NCBI GenBank assembly: GCA_030544215.1
Contig: JARZZO010000014.1
Coordinates: 19,502,234 to 19,566,233, forward strand
Origin: Zantedeschia hybrid cultivar
Taxonomy: Eukaryota > Streptophyta > Magnoliopsida > Alismatales > Araceae
Reading direction: 5' to 3'
Length of the DNA: 64,000 nucleotides
Every line of letters starts with the position of its first letter. Position 1 is the first letter of the stretch. Below, piece by piece: positions 1 through 11,531 of this stretch. The translations under genes and the position numbers were made by a program. The notes below the pieces were generated by a model. That model was given only the letters and a program-made list of their open reading frames with translations, had not been told where the DNA came from and searched no databases.

Positions 1-1339
1 TAACCATGCGTTCTAGACATCCCCCTCCCCTCCCCATATTAGGGTCCGTTTCTATAGAACAAAAGTATAACACAATCACTTATTTAATAATATGTAGAAC
101 TCTAGTCAACAGAAACCTTAATTCTTTGTCCTCACTGTTTCTCGATTTTGACATCCATGAGATAAGATCGAGTGTCCTTTTTCAAAAAAGATGAAAATAT
201 TTTCATAAGTATCAAACCACGAATTTTGCTTTTGTTATCTTTGTAAATGTGTTTCTTCAAAAAATCTTATCTATCCAAATATGTTTTACGTATAATCAAA
301 TTGACCCTTAGTAAAATTAGAAGAGGAGAGTAGTTAGGCCTTTGAGAGGGAAGGGGTACTATTCACCCGCTCACACTCACCCGCACACACAGAAAGAGAG
401 GGAAGATGGACCTCCCCATTAGAAAGCACCCCACATGTGGTTGTGCACTACACTCAAAAGAGAAACACTTGTTGTAATACTTTCACTTTGGCCTTAGCCG
501 TTTCATTTTTCCTTCTCAAAATTTTAAATTATTTTAGTGTCCAATCAAATGCAAAATCTTTATATATATATATATATATATAAGTTCGGGGCCAATTTGA
601 GCCGACTCGTTGTATTGTTCAATGTTTGATTGGATGTTTTTTTAAAAATAATGAAAAACCTGGTCAGACGAGACGAAATGCTACCATTTGATCTCTCAGA
701 TTAGACAGCGGTCCTAAGACATTGCATCTACATGGATTATAATATCCCAAAGTATTACCGTAAGTATTTCTCCATTAGAAATTGACCTTGAGTTTTACAT
801 TGACATGGACATCATGTATCCGACCCATTCTATGAATTATGAGGTAGTCGGCTAAACATGTTGCTGCTGTTGGTGGATATCCCTGGGGCCTGTTCGTGTA
901 CTTATCATTACCTAACAAGGGTGTTTAATTTTGAAAGTTAAAAAAAAAAAAAGGAAACTTGTACGATCGGTATTGTCTTCCATAAGGGCAGCTTGGCTGT
1001 CAAGTGTTGTGAAGTGGTTTTGTGTGGATTTTTTATTGGAGTGGTCCATATGGGAAGATTGCAAAATGCTGGAGCTTGTCATGGGATTCATCACTATCGC
1101 TTGATAGTAGTTGACATGCACAAGAGAGACGATTCGACCCTTATTTCTCGGAGATGACCTGGCCACGTCCTAGTTTGAACTTTGAACAATCAAATGATTG
1201 ATGAAAAGATTTCATACTGTGCAGACGCTGTCGTAGATACTCTAGAAAATCCTTTCAAATTATTGCTTGGTCAACATAAGTAAATCAAGATTATTTGTAC
1301 CATGTTATATATGAAATAGAGCGTGCTAATTATGCTAAA
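1..1339. other. AT-rich intergenic spacer
   Basis: No coding region or recognisable transposon is supported here. The short open frames show no splice context or domain. The only clear structure is a TA dinucleotide run near 560-582. The left edge is arbitrary, so a truncated repeat cannot be excluded. Confidence 0.5.
560..582. repeat. (TA)n microsatellite
   Basis: About eleven uninterrupted TA units, seen directly in the sequence. Confidence 0.9.
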
Positions 1340-1552
1340 GCAAATGAAATAGAATTGCAGAATCTAAGGAGATCAACAAAGAAGCAAACACCCACAAGAA
1401 GAAAGAAGAGATTCGACATAGTTCAATCAAAGAACTAGATCTATGGCAAAGATGATAGATAACCTCATTATATGGCGATGGGTGTAGAAGAACAAAAGAG
1501 AAAACTCTCTCCTCCAGAAGAATCTCTCATAGACGGCACTCTTACAAAGTAC
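1340..1552. repeat. Dispersed repeat R1, copy 1 (uninterrupted)
   Basis: This stretch is clearly related to 3113-3245 followed by 4142-4198. Shared landmarks in order are GAAGCAAAC, a CCACAAGAAG-like run, a GATTCGACATAGTTC / GATTTAACGTGGTTC block, CAAAGATGAT, and GAACAAAAGAGAAAACTC followed by AGAATCTCTCA. Copy 1 has no insertion, so it acts as an empty-site reference for the solo LTR inside copy 2. The class of R1 is unknown; it could be part of an old LTR or a SINE-like repeat. Confidence 0.6.
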
Positions 1553-1569
1553 AAAACCCAATATTAATT

Positions 1570-1855
1570 TTGAAGGGGCCCAAGATCATAAGCACTGGTC
1601 ACAACTGAAATTAACCGATGTAAAACTATTATATAGCCACTCCAACACTCCCCCTCACAGCCAAGATGGACCGTGAAAATTAGATAACAAGAGGTGACGC
1701 AAATTAGAAGATAAACTAGGGTCAGGCCATGCTTTAATACCATCTTACAAACCACAAAACATGGATGTTGAGTTTGAAGGGGCCCAAAATTATAAGCACT
1801 GGCCACAATTGAAATTAACCGATGTAAGACTATTATATAGCCGCTCCAACAGACA
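1570..1855. repeat. Direct repeat, two ~80-bp copies 204 bp apart
   Basis: A block starting GAAGGGGCCCAA occurs at 1572 and again at 1776. Both copies continue through ATAAGCACTGG, AATTAACCGATGTAA and CTATTATATAGCC with only a few mismatches. This is a local segmental duplication with no coding potential. Confidence 0.75.
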
Positions 1856-3112
1856 CCTCAGCCCAAAAAGACATACAAAAAACTCACACTTTTCCTCCGA
1901 ATAAGACTCTAGCATAATTGTTGATAAAAGAAACGAATCTAAATTTAAGCCATATATTCTAACATTCTACACCTTGGCTTGAATGCATACTCTAGCCGTT
2001 CTTTGCCATTAGAATTTTGAGAGTTACACGAGACTCCAAAAGCTACAAACAAAATCTTCCTAGATTTCTCGAAAACTCTCAAAGTTACTAACCAACTTCA
2101 TGAAACTGTCAAAACTCTGAAGAGCTTCCCATTCGTCCATAAGGTCAATACCAAATCACATCCGAGGCACAACCTGCATCCTATTAAACCAGGCCTGCAG
2201 AAGCCCACTTTGGCCGTCCAGAAAGCTCCACCTGCAAATTAATTAAATCTCTAACAAACATGATTGTGGATAAATTTTGTATGTTCCTTCTTAAGCTCAA
2301 ATCTTGACACGGTCAGTGAGAAACTCAAAAAGAAAGCAGTTGCTTTTCTGAAATGGCTCCACCTCGAACACATATGTCTATTTGTACCAGCGGGACAGAA
2401 TCAACCTTCCGAAGGGCTATACATACTTCCTGCAAGCAACCATCAAATATTTAGTCCACAAAAGTAAACCCAAAGCTCACAAAGCCCAAACGTTGCAGAA
2501 GCCCACATCTTACAAATGTAGCGCATTCGATAATGGACCCAACGAGAACGTCTAACTGCCGCTCCTGCTCCTTTTGGAACTCGGTTCCATGTCCAACACA
2601 AAGGATCCGTTTTCACGTAAAATGGGCCACAAGAAAAACTTTTCCTGAAAAGTATATCACAATACTTATTTGGTTATTCATAAAACTCAAATCAATAAAA
2701 AACTTAATTCGTTGACCTTTCCTTTTCTTGATTTTGGCATTCATGGGATAAACCGAATGCTACTTTCTAAAAGAGTTGAAAATATTTTCATGAATATAAA
2801 AATATTTTTATGAATATCAAATGATAGATTTTATTTTTATTTTTCTCATAAATATATTTATTTAGAAAATTGTTTCCGTCCGATTATAATTTACATATAA
2901 CCAAGCGAACCCAAAGTTGGACTCTTCGGTAGGTTCTTCGTAAATATCGGAAAGCTATCACGACTTGCAACCAAGATGCTCCGCTGCTACTCAGCTACCA
3001 TCGAGAAAAGATGCATCCTCCACCAGATTGATTCACTCTTGTAGGCTGTAGCTGAGCGTAGCCGGTCCCGATGCCATGGCCAGTCATCGCATGTAACACC
3101 AAGCAAAAACCA
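1856..3112. other. Spacer without supported gene
   Basis: AT-rich sequence with several short open frames that lack domains, splice context or codon structure. No transposon ends were recognised. Confidence 0.4.
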
Positions 3113-4198
3113 TGCAAATAAATAGAATCAACGAAGCAAACGTCCACACGAGAAGACACAAGATTTAACGTGGTTCGGTCAAAGACTTGCATCCACGGAC
3201 AAAGATGATGGAGAACTACATCATATAATAATACTAGATAGATGTTGATGTAGCCGAAGCTATCACGACCGGATTCCGAAGCTTGAATCCGAAGTTTTGG
3301 ATCCGGAGCTGGGTCGGATCGGTCTAAGAGACCCAATCGGGGATCCGGAAGGCGATGGATGCAGAGACGCAGTTGAGGATCCGAAGCCGAGGGTCGCTCG
3401 GTCAGGTGTCGGCTTGCCTCGGAAAGGTGTGGCCGAGGTCTGTCCGGCTGACGGGCAGGCGGTGCGGGACCGAGTCTCCTTCGGGAGAGGGGCAGCCGGC
3501 GAACGGCGTCGAGACCGGAGGGAGGAGTCCAAGGTCGGCGGTCGAGACCGACTTGGTAAGGTCGGCGAAGATTCGAACCGAGCCCCTGCATGAGGGAGAG
3601 AAGAAGAAACCGGTTAGTAGGAGTCCCGGACTTCGACCCTCAGGAACCCCCTCCGACGGTTAAGTTAGCTTCTAAAGATGATTCGATTCAGAAGGCAAAG
3701 AGTAGCTTTAATGCTTTTTGGATTATGGTCATTTAGGGTCACAGAGACGTACCTTTGGCAATAAATAGCGGTGTATTTATAGCGGAGGATAGATGATGGT
3801 TAACGGTGATGGCCGATATAGGACTATGTTCCGGGCTTATTGGTAAACCGCCATAGTGCCTAGTCCTCCACCGGAGTGGGCCGGATATAGCTGTTGGGCC
3901 GAAGGGGGTTGGGCCGCTGACGGGCCGAAGCCTGCTGGGCCGAGGGCTACTGTGCCGCTTATGGGCCGCAGGCTTTTGGGCCGCTGATGGGCCGAAGACC
4001 ACTGGACTGCCTGCTGGGCCGAGGGCTTCTATGCCGCTTACGGGCCGAAGGCTCTCAGGGGGCCTTTTATTGCCGCTGCTGGGCTGAACTGGGTTTGAGC
4101 TTGTTTTAATGGGCCGAATCGAATTCTGCCTCATCAGATGTATAAGAACAAAAGAGAAAACTCCTCACTCAAAAAGAATCTCTCACACATGGCACTCT
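3113..4198. repeat. Dispersed repeat R1, copy 2 (split by a solo LTR)
   Basis: Repeat R1 sequence runs from 3113 to 3245 and resumes at 4142 up to about 4198. The gap is exactly filled by the solo LTR 3246-4136 and its second target-site copy. Compare the unbroken copy at 1340-1552, which runs straight from GATGGGTGT into AGAAGAACAAAAGAG. Confidence 0.6.
3246..4136 (-). mobile_element. Solo LTR, 891 bp, TSD GATGT
   Basis: The element starts TGATGTAGCC and ends CCTCATCA, i.e. TGATG/CATCA inverted ends with the canonical TG...CA of LTRs. It is flanked by a perfect 5-bp duplication, GATGT at 3241-3245 and 4137-4141. No internal retrotransposon sequence or second LTR is nearby, so it is a solo LTR left by recombination. 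A TATA-like CTATAAATACACC reads on the minus strand near 3775, suggesting minus orientation. It is GC-rich, with many GGGCCGAAG/GGGCCGCTG-type repeats at 3890-4060. The long open frames at 3000-4130 lie in this GC-rich LTR and are not genes. Confidence 0.88.
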
Positions 4199-5960
4199 AG
4201 ATAATCACCATGGTGACCTCAGAAGGCACATATAAAATTCGGTTCTTGTCTCTCTTTTATGGTTGTACAAACTTGAGTCCGACTCAAATCAAATGCAAAA
4301 GTGATCCATTAATATTAAACTCCTTATTGTTTGAGCAAATATAAAGCTATCTCAAGTTTCTGATATTCTTATGCGTTCGTTTTTTTCTATATTTTTCTCT
4401 TTTTCTTCTGTCTCTATTTTTTCGTTGTTTTTATTTTCCTTTTTCTTTGCCTCTGTTTTTTCCTTGTTTTTCTTCTCTTGTTCTTTTATCTCTTCTTCCC
4501 CCTCATAACCGAAAATTTGAAATTCCGATTCTCTTTTTCTATCCACCCCACTCCAAATAGGACGCTAGCACAACTGATAAAAGGAAAGAATCCAAATTCA
4601 AACCACATTCTAACAATACGAATAAGTCTCATTGTAGTCTAGCAACCATATTCTACCTCTCTTTAGAATATCTCATTCTCATTAAATAAAATAAAAACAT
4701 AAAAATACGAAAAAGGAGATGCCATTAATTGCAATTTAAATTTTAACTTGATCATAGCTTGTTCCACCTTATTCCAAAATAAATTATTTTTATCCAACTA
4801 AAAATATAGTACAATCAAAACAAATAAGAAAGAATAAATGTAAATAAATCATCTTATTATAACTTATTCTGTCATTAAAAAAGGTGCACCAGCCAATGAA
4901 AGGATGCAGCATTAGTGCCACATATTTCACTTGAACAACCTCCAATAATAAGTGAGTAACGCCGATTTAGAGACTTTTTAGGGCTAGAAAGTAGAAAATC
5001 TTTCCTCCTGGTCCACCTTTGGGACACAAATTAAATTCGAGTAGTTTATGGAATAATCCCACCATAAAATATAGATAAAGTGTGAGAATCAATTTACTAT
5101 TTTCGTATGCATAGGAGAACTTAAGGTGCATTTGGTTGCACGTACAGATTCAAATGGAAAAGATTTTCCAAACAAATAGATTTACAAGGAAAATGAAATC
5201 AAAATCGGCTATTTGGTACTTATGAAATGGTTTTCGTGAAATTTTTTTATTTGTTTATTTTTCTGTAAATCATTTTGCTGAAAATGAGTTGATGTATTTA
5301 TTCATAATGGACTATCAACGTGTTAACATAATAAACTAGTAATATAATAATGTTATCCTCCGACGTTAATTATTAGCATAATAACATATTAACAAATAAC
5401 ATAGTAAATATAAGATCTTGATTTCTTAAGATTTTAACATTTTGATTTTTTAAAATAACAAATACACAATTATATTCCTGAGTTATTATATTATGACGTT
5501 ATTACCCTATCACGCTATTACGTTATTATATTAACACTTTTTGATCCATTATAAATAGTTGACATGAGAAAAGGAGTGAAAAATACTATTAAAGAAAAAG
5601 TGAAACTTAGACTCTTGATAAGGGATAAAAGGTAATGTTAAGGACAAAGGAGATCTAATTAATTTTTTAAAATAAAACTATGACTGTACCATCGGATGCT
5701 TTAAAAAAATTTTACAAATTCAAGAAAAAATCGGTGCCGCCAGAATGGGACGGCTCTGTACCGTGCGGTACATGGCAACAAGCATTTCTCTTAACTCTTT
5801 CACAGTTGGCCTATTTTAAAACTATGGGTAGTTTATGGTTCGAGAAATACTTGCTGAACTTGCTCCACGCAGGGGGTGCAGCCATTTTTTTATTATTTTT
5901 TGAACTTGTTAAAAGTTGACTCTATCTTGGTCGACACGTTCATACAGTCTGATCTCTCTG
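4199..5960. other. AT-rich spacer
   Basis: Very AT-rich, including a T/C-rich stretch at 4376-4500 that yields a spurious lysine/glutamate-rich minus frame. No gene or bounded element was recognised. Confidence 0.4.
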
Positions 5961-6018
5961 TCAAACAGTTTAAAGAATTAAAAAAATAAAAAATAAAAAA
6001 TAAAAAAAAGTTGCTGCT

Positions 6019-6058
6019 GCTGCACCGCGAGTGTGCAGCAACCCACTCGCGGTGCAGC
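6019..6058. repeat. Perfect 15-bp inverted repeat (hairpin)
   Basis: GCTGCACCGCGAGTG at 6019-6033 is matched exactly by its reverse complement at 6044-6058, around a 10-base loop. It lies at the left edge of the GC-rich segment, just after a long A-rich run. It could be a terminator-like hairpin of an element such as a Helitron, or a chance palindrome in a repeat; no element boundary was confirmed. Confidence 0.75.
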
Positions 6059-6059
6059 C

Positions 6060-6420
6060 GAGGCGCCATGCCCCCTTTCGGGTCTCGGCAGCGAGGAGGC
6101 CCAATATCGATTTCCGACCCTCCAGAGCGGGACGCCAACGAAAGGCCCAGTAACCCATTGCATAAATGGGCCCGAGGGCTGGCCTACTACGGATCCGAAA
6201 GCGCTACGACCACGCGCAGCCTTCTAAAGCGGATGGAGATCGCGTCTTCCTGGTTTCTGCCCTGATTCTTCACTGGTCTTCGTTTGGGCGATTCGCGGCG
6301 GCAAAGTCTCGCCTTCCTTTCGCTTGGGAGTACGTTTCTCTACGAGGAGGTAGATCAAAGATTTCTTCGCAATCTTTGGGTCTTTCCCTGGTATTTGCTG
6401 CAAAAGGTTTATGTTAGGGT
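6060..6420 (+). promoter_or_regulatory. Candidate promoter and 5' leader
   Basis: A GC-rich island in AT-rich sequence. It contains GGCCCAATA, AAGGCCCAG and ATGGGCCCG, resembling the TGGGCC/GGCCCA site II motifs of plant housekeeping promoters. A pyrimidine-rich leader-like stretch follows, with possible donor sites (GAG|GTAGATC near 6350; AAG|GTTTATG near 6406) and AGGGTTT telo-box-like sequence. No start codon opens a convincing protein. It is on the same strand as RZ-1A, whose ATG directly follows an intron acceptor, so it is a candidate distant first exon for that gene. That link is inference only. Confidence 0.35.
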
Positions 6421-7029
6421 TTATATCTACGATGATCCCTCCATCTGGACTGGTGTTATCATTTCATCGTTTCGCCGCTGTGTGAATGATTTTTGTCGCG
6501 GTTGGTTTCCTGGAAATTTTTCTGATGTGTTCGGACTTTGCCTGGTTGTTTCATGTTTGTTTCTTCACTCGTTACTGCTGGTACTTCTAGGGTTTATGTT
6601 TGAAGCTTACAAAGGTAGTTCTATCTGTTTAGGTTCTGCTGTCATCGAATATGTGTAGATGGAATTTTGTGTGTACGTATGTAGATACCTAATTTCTTCT
6701 TAACATGCGTGGTGTGTCATCGTCTTGTAGAATGTATTTAAGTAACGTGAAATTATCTACATTCGTTTTACCATTTTTGTCCAATTTTGTAGCTCTGTCG
6801 TGATTTTGTCCTATTCTTGGTTATTTCGTTTAGTTAATTAATTTTGATGTTTTATATTATAGAGGGATCTCAAGCAGGTGTTCTTTTTTGGTTTTCCAAG
6901 ATGATCCATTGAACGTAAACTCTAAAACATTAGGTCCTAATTAGGAGAACATAGTTGTGCAGATCAGATAGAGCTTCTTTTAAGATGAAGCGTGCGATAA
7001 GGGCTATTGATAGGATGTCTCTGCCACCA

Positions 7030-7480
7030 CCATCATCATTATTATTAGAGCCTCAACCCATTTATTTGGGGTCAAGTAGATGAATTTTGTCCTCCCATTT
7101 AATCTATCTGATACCATGTTTGTAATTTGAACTTAGGAAGCTCAAGCTTTACTTACTACATCTAACCACTCTAATTTGATCACATCTCCTTATTGGTGCC
7201 AAATTTGATGGCATTATACACGACAACCATCTTAGCCTATTCTCTTACAAACTTAATGTCAATCGATGCTACACCTAAATCACCACGTATATGTTTAATC
7301 CAAATCTTATCCTTTCTAGCATTTTTGCACATCTCAACATTCTGATTTCCGCCACACAATTTTTATATGTGATCTTATTTAGTTGCCCAAGCAGCCCAAC
7401 ACTCTGTACCATATAACATAGCAGGCCTTACAACCTTTCCATATAACTTAATGTTCTTATCTTAATTTATCTACCAGACC
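7030..7480 (-). mobile_element. LINE 3'-end fragment (degenerate)
   Basis: Read on the minus strand, in broken frames, the segment resembles the C-terminal tail of plant L1-type LINE ORF2. It has a stretch like 'RMLR...K.RK.KI....I...LGVASI..K.RE' followed by 'YNAIKFG'. Several stops and frameshifts are present, so it is a dead fragment. A related but different part of a LINE tail lies at 13745-13960. Confidence 0.55.
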
Positions 7481-8037
7481 TTATAATTCTTAGTTTCAAA
7501 AGTTCCTTTTGTGTGTGGACTGATTATTATTGCTACCACTAGTCTTATCTTATCAAAGTGGGATATGCTTATATTAAATGGAGGATTTGATTGGATGGCT
7601 CCCTAGATGTTAGTCCTCTTCAAGGTGGTTGTCTTGTGCCTGATCAAGGTAATCCTATTACCCCTTCAAAGCTTTCTCTAGAGTTTCGATAAATCGCTAG
7701 TGAAGAGAGAAAATGTTAGTGGTATAGGGATTAGTGACCTATGTTATCAAAGGTGATCGCCTTGCTCGCCTAGGCGATGAGGTAGTTTGAGGCGAGCCAA
7801 AACGCCTTGCCTCGCCTCGCCTCATGTTCGCCTCACTTACTTAGGCACTTGCCTATGATGTCTATGCCAAATGTTTGTTTTTTTAATTATGTGATATTAC
7901 TTTTTCTTATTCTTAATTATTCCAAAGCGGCTAATGCTTTTTTTAACAATGTCAGATACTCTTTTTTCTCTTGCATGCTACCACACTCGTTTCTTATTTT
8001 TTATGATTCCTAAGATCATTCACTACTTATATGACTA

Positions 8038-10299
8038 TGTTGGAACCTTTTTAAATCAAAAGGGAGAAGGGGGGAAGCCCCCCCCCCCACCGGTTGGGGA
8101 CCCCCCACCGGTTCCAAGGGGGAAACCGGTGGGGGGGGGGGAGGAGAGTCCCTCAATTCTCTCCCATTTTAAATTCAAAGAATGGGGGGAGTGTTTAATG
8201 AGAGGTGTAATGGGGGATCTTAACCCCATTCACATGGGTTGAGAATCCCATGTGGAAACCCTCTTAACCCCATCCTAAAACCCCCTTTCACACTTGGCCA
8301 AAGTCTGAAATTAAGGGGCTAAACCCCTTTCACACTTGGCCAAAACCCAAAATCTGGCCCAAAGCTCATTAAGAGCTAAAAAGGTGGGAAAAGAGGAGCA
8401 TGGGGAGGGGAGAACCCCCCCACCGGTTGCCCAAAACCGGTGGGGGAGACCCCCCACCGGTTCCCAACCGGTGGGGGGTCCAACCGGTGGCCATCCCCCC
8501 ACCGGTTCCAACCGGTGGGGGGTCCCCCCTCTCTCTCTCTCTCTCTCTTTTTAATATGCTCTCTCCCATCTCTCTCACCCATGTGATTAAAAAAATCAAA
8601 AAAGAGAGGGGGAGGAGGAAGTGGCAACCGGTGGGTACCCCCCACCTCAAGCCAAACCGGTGGGTACCCCCCACCTCAAGCATTCCGGTGGGTACCCCCA
8701 CCGGTTAAGGCTTTGAAGCCTATAAATACCCCCCAAGGGGTAAGGAGAACCCATGCCTATTTGGCCCAAAATTTCCTAGGAGAAACTCTGCCAGTTTGAA
8801 GACCAAATCCGGTGCTCTTGCCCGGGTTTGCTGCGATTTGGAGGCGATATTTTCTTGGAGGGCTCTCTTCCTAAGGTTTATTCCTAAGGGGAAGCTCTGC
8901 CAAATTTATGTTGTAAAATCACCGTCCTATAAGACGGGATTATGCCGAAATAATGAATGAAATGCCCATGTTGTTCTTTGAGCATATGTGTGTGCATGTG
9001 TGTTCATGGATCTAATATTTAAGTAACACTATGTTACTATATTTTCATATGCAAAATAATTAGTTTTATAACTAATTAAAATACATAAAATATATAATTA
9101 AATATTCTAAAATATCATTGGCCTCATCCCATACATAACTAATCTTAGACTCATAATTAAAACTTAATAATGAAACATTGAGACATAAAATAATATACTT
9201 AAGTTAAAAATGACTTAAATACTTTACACACTTAATTAATTAATAAAATCTGCGAAAATCATCTAAAATCAATATAAAAATCAGAAAAATTCTGTGAAAA
9301 TCAGTAATACTCAAATCTGGAAATTACATAAATCCAAAATATAACTTAAAATACCTAATTAATTAAATAAAAATCAATAAAATTAATAAAAAATCAGTAA
9401 AATTCAGTAAAAAACAGAGAACCAAATCTGAAAATATATAAAATTCTGAAATGACTAAAATGCCCCTAGAGCTTAATACAAATTACAAAAATACCCTCAT
9501 ACATGTTAAAAATATGTAAAAATCACAGAAAATTCTTAAAAAATATCAAAATCTCTCGTATGTCCAAAATACCCTCCAAACCTTAATAAGATGGGTAAAA
9601 TTACCAAAATACCCTCAATATGATAAAAATAAATAAAAAATCTCATAAAAATATAAAAATAGACTTTAAGTCTAAAAATCCAATTTGGGCAAAATTACCA
9701 AAATACCCTTATAATCCAAACACACTTGAAATAACTCTAAAATACCTCCTAAGGTTTTGAAACCTTCCTAAATCATTAAAACTCATTTCGTATACTTAAA
9801 TAACCATAATCTCCCTATACTCTCCAACTTGGCATAATTACAAAAATACCCTTATGGGTCTAAAATACTTGGAATCAATCCAGAATACTTGGAGTCAATC
9901 CAATATACTTGGAATTAATCCATATAGCTTGGAATCAATCCAAAATCATATAAACATCCTAAACTTGGGTGAGGCCAAGAGTTTAACCTAAAATATATCT
10001 TCATATGCATGCGCTGCCTGTAGTAATAGTGTTGCATGATTAAGGGCATCATACGGACGGTTAATCAAGGGTTGCCGAGCAGTCGCTCAGCGTAATTAAC
10101 ACTGACCGAGGTCAGTGGAGAGAGGTCATATACTCGAATCTTCGCTTGATTCGAAGTCCCGGATTCCCTGAGGGCTAATCCCAAGCTCTCATAGTCCGAT
10201 AAAATATAAAATCGACCTATAAATCCTCTAGATAAACAAAAAAATGGATTTCCGAATAATCCGACATAGGAGAGATGTGTCTAGGTCAGGTTCCAAACA
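8038..10299 (+). mobile_element. Solo LTR, 2262 bp, TSD GACTA
   Basis: It starts TGTTGGAACC and ends GGTTCCAAACA, a TG...CA pair with 10-bp inverted ends. It is flanked by a perfect 5-bp duplication, GACTA at 8033-8037 and 10300-10304. A TATA box (TATAAATACCCC at 8720) lies about 0.7 kb from the left end, so the presumed promoter faces right. The first 0.7 kb is very GC-rich with many ACCGGT palindromes; the rest is AT-rich. It encodes no protein. It landed inside hAT-like element A. The length suggests a large plant LTR family, but the family was not identified. Confidence 0.88.
8080..8710. repeat. ACCGGT palindrome cluster inside the LTR
   Basis: The self-complementary hexamer ACCGGT occurs about 13 times, usually as CCCCACCGGTT or its reverse AACCGGTGGGG, so neighbouring copies can pair. 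A (CT)n run at 8528-8548 lies within. The long proline/glycine-rich open frames on both strands here are products of this repeat and not genes. Confidence 0.85.
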
Positions 10300-11193
10300 G
10301 ACTAGTAGATGGTCTTAGGACATTACATGTTGGATATGATTAATACTTCTCAAAGTCTTACATATGATTATCTTGGATGTTTTCTTTATTTTTCTTATAT
10401 TGATATCTTCTTCCTTCATGGTGATTTATGAGAGAACACATCGCCTCAAATGCCTAGATGATCGCCCAGGCACCCTGGTTGCCTCACTTGCCTCTTGCTT
10501 CTGACTACATAGTTCATGATTTTCTCTAGGGCAACTATAAACTGAATTTTTTTTTTGAAATGAACACTCTAAGTCTTCCATGTGCGAACTTACATTAATT
10601 TAATTTTTTCATTGCAAAGGCGATACTATTGAAATCCTGTTGGAAAGCAAGGTTTGATTGGCTAGGGGTATCATATACTCTTCTATTTGCTTTTGAGATG
10701 AGCCTTAAACTTTCCTAAATCAATATACTTTTGAATTAGCACAGATAATGGTAAAAGAACTTCACTTTACAAGATGAAAATTAAGAAGTTATGGTATTGT
10801 TGTCCAGATCAAAACCAAAATTATGAGTTTCTATATGGTGCTTTTATGTTGTGGGAAATGACATGGAAGTAGTAGCAAAATAGTTAAGTGTGCTTCATGT
10901 GTGTTAATGAAAAGCCTCTATATCATTCATACATGTTAAAATTTTCATATCCAAGTCCTTCGAGGTTTGGTTTATTGCCAATGTCAATCACTATATAATG
11001 ATGCTTCAACCTAGTTGGATTCTTCCATTTCTAAGAGTTTTCTCTCTTCTATGAATTTGTACTAGGGAAAAAATTGAAGGAAACGCAAGGAAACAAATGA
11101 TTTTTTGGAAGGGCTAATGATATCTTGTTGTTAATTTGGTGGACTTATTATCAATTTGTATCTTAGATTGTGCAAACTATTAGGTGTTTTGGT

Positions 11194-11531
11194 CTATGTA
11201 GTTAGAAGTGAGAGGGGAGCATGGCAATGAGGGGTTCGCCTTAGCCTCCAATGCCTAGGCAAGAGGGAACATGTTGTCTACCATAAATCACCAAAAAGGA
11301 AGAAAATGACAATAAAAGGAAAATAAATAAAACATCTAGATAATAATTTGTAAGACTTTGAGAAACAGTAATCATGTCTAATACGTAAAGACCAAATTTT
11401 GTATAAAGTACCCATATAACCAATGGATCGCCTTAGGCATCATTAAGAAAGAAGAAAAACGTGGGATCATTAAGAAAGAAGAAAAACGTGGGATCATGCA
11501 AGAAGAAACAGTAATCATGTCTAATACATAG
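11194..11531. mobile_element. hAT-like element A', short inverted relative
   Basis: It begins CTATGTAGTTAGAAG and ends with CATAG. Flanks GTTTTGGT and ATTCTGGT match at 6 of 8. The stretch 11235-11385 is recognisably the reverse complement of 10340-10500 in element A, with shared ATAAATCACCA and TAAGACTTTGAGAA blocks. It is thus a second, smaller copy of the same family in the opposite orientation. Confidence 0.6.
11439..11492. repeat. 27-bp tandem duplication
   Basis: Two identical adjacent 27-bp units starting ATCATTAAGAAAGAAG, within element A'. Confidence 0.9.

Larger units (their letters stand above)
7739..10512. mobile_element. hAT-like element A (CTATG...CATAG), split by a solo LTR
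   Basis: The left end, CTATGTTATCAAAGG at 7739, and the right end, read in reverse as CTATGTAGTCAGAAG (to 10512), form imperfect terminal inverted repeats. Subterminal GCCTAGGCGA/GAGGCGAG palindromic blocks lie at both ends. The 8-bp flanks TTAGTGAC and TTCATGAT match at 5 of 8, as expected for an old hAT target duplication. Without the inserted 2.26-kb LTR the element is only about 0.5 kb. Elements at 11194-11531 and 59157-60083 share the same ends. Confidence 0.65.

Noticed and set aside
2995..3663. Long overlapping open frames on both strands (up to 198 codons)
   Set aside because: They lie in the GC-rich part of the solo LTR 3246-4136, where stop codons are rare in all frames; no domain or splice context.
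6284..6658. 124-codon plus-strand frame with hydrophobic segments
   Set aside because: Starts in a leader-like segment and reads like T-rich intron sequence; no recognisable family.
8311..8708. Proline/glycine-rich open frames on both strands
   Set aside because: Produced by the ACCGGT/poly-C repeats of the solo LTR; translations are simple repeats.
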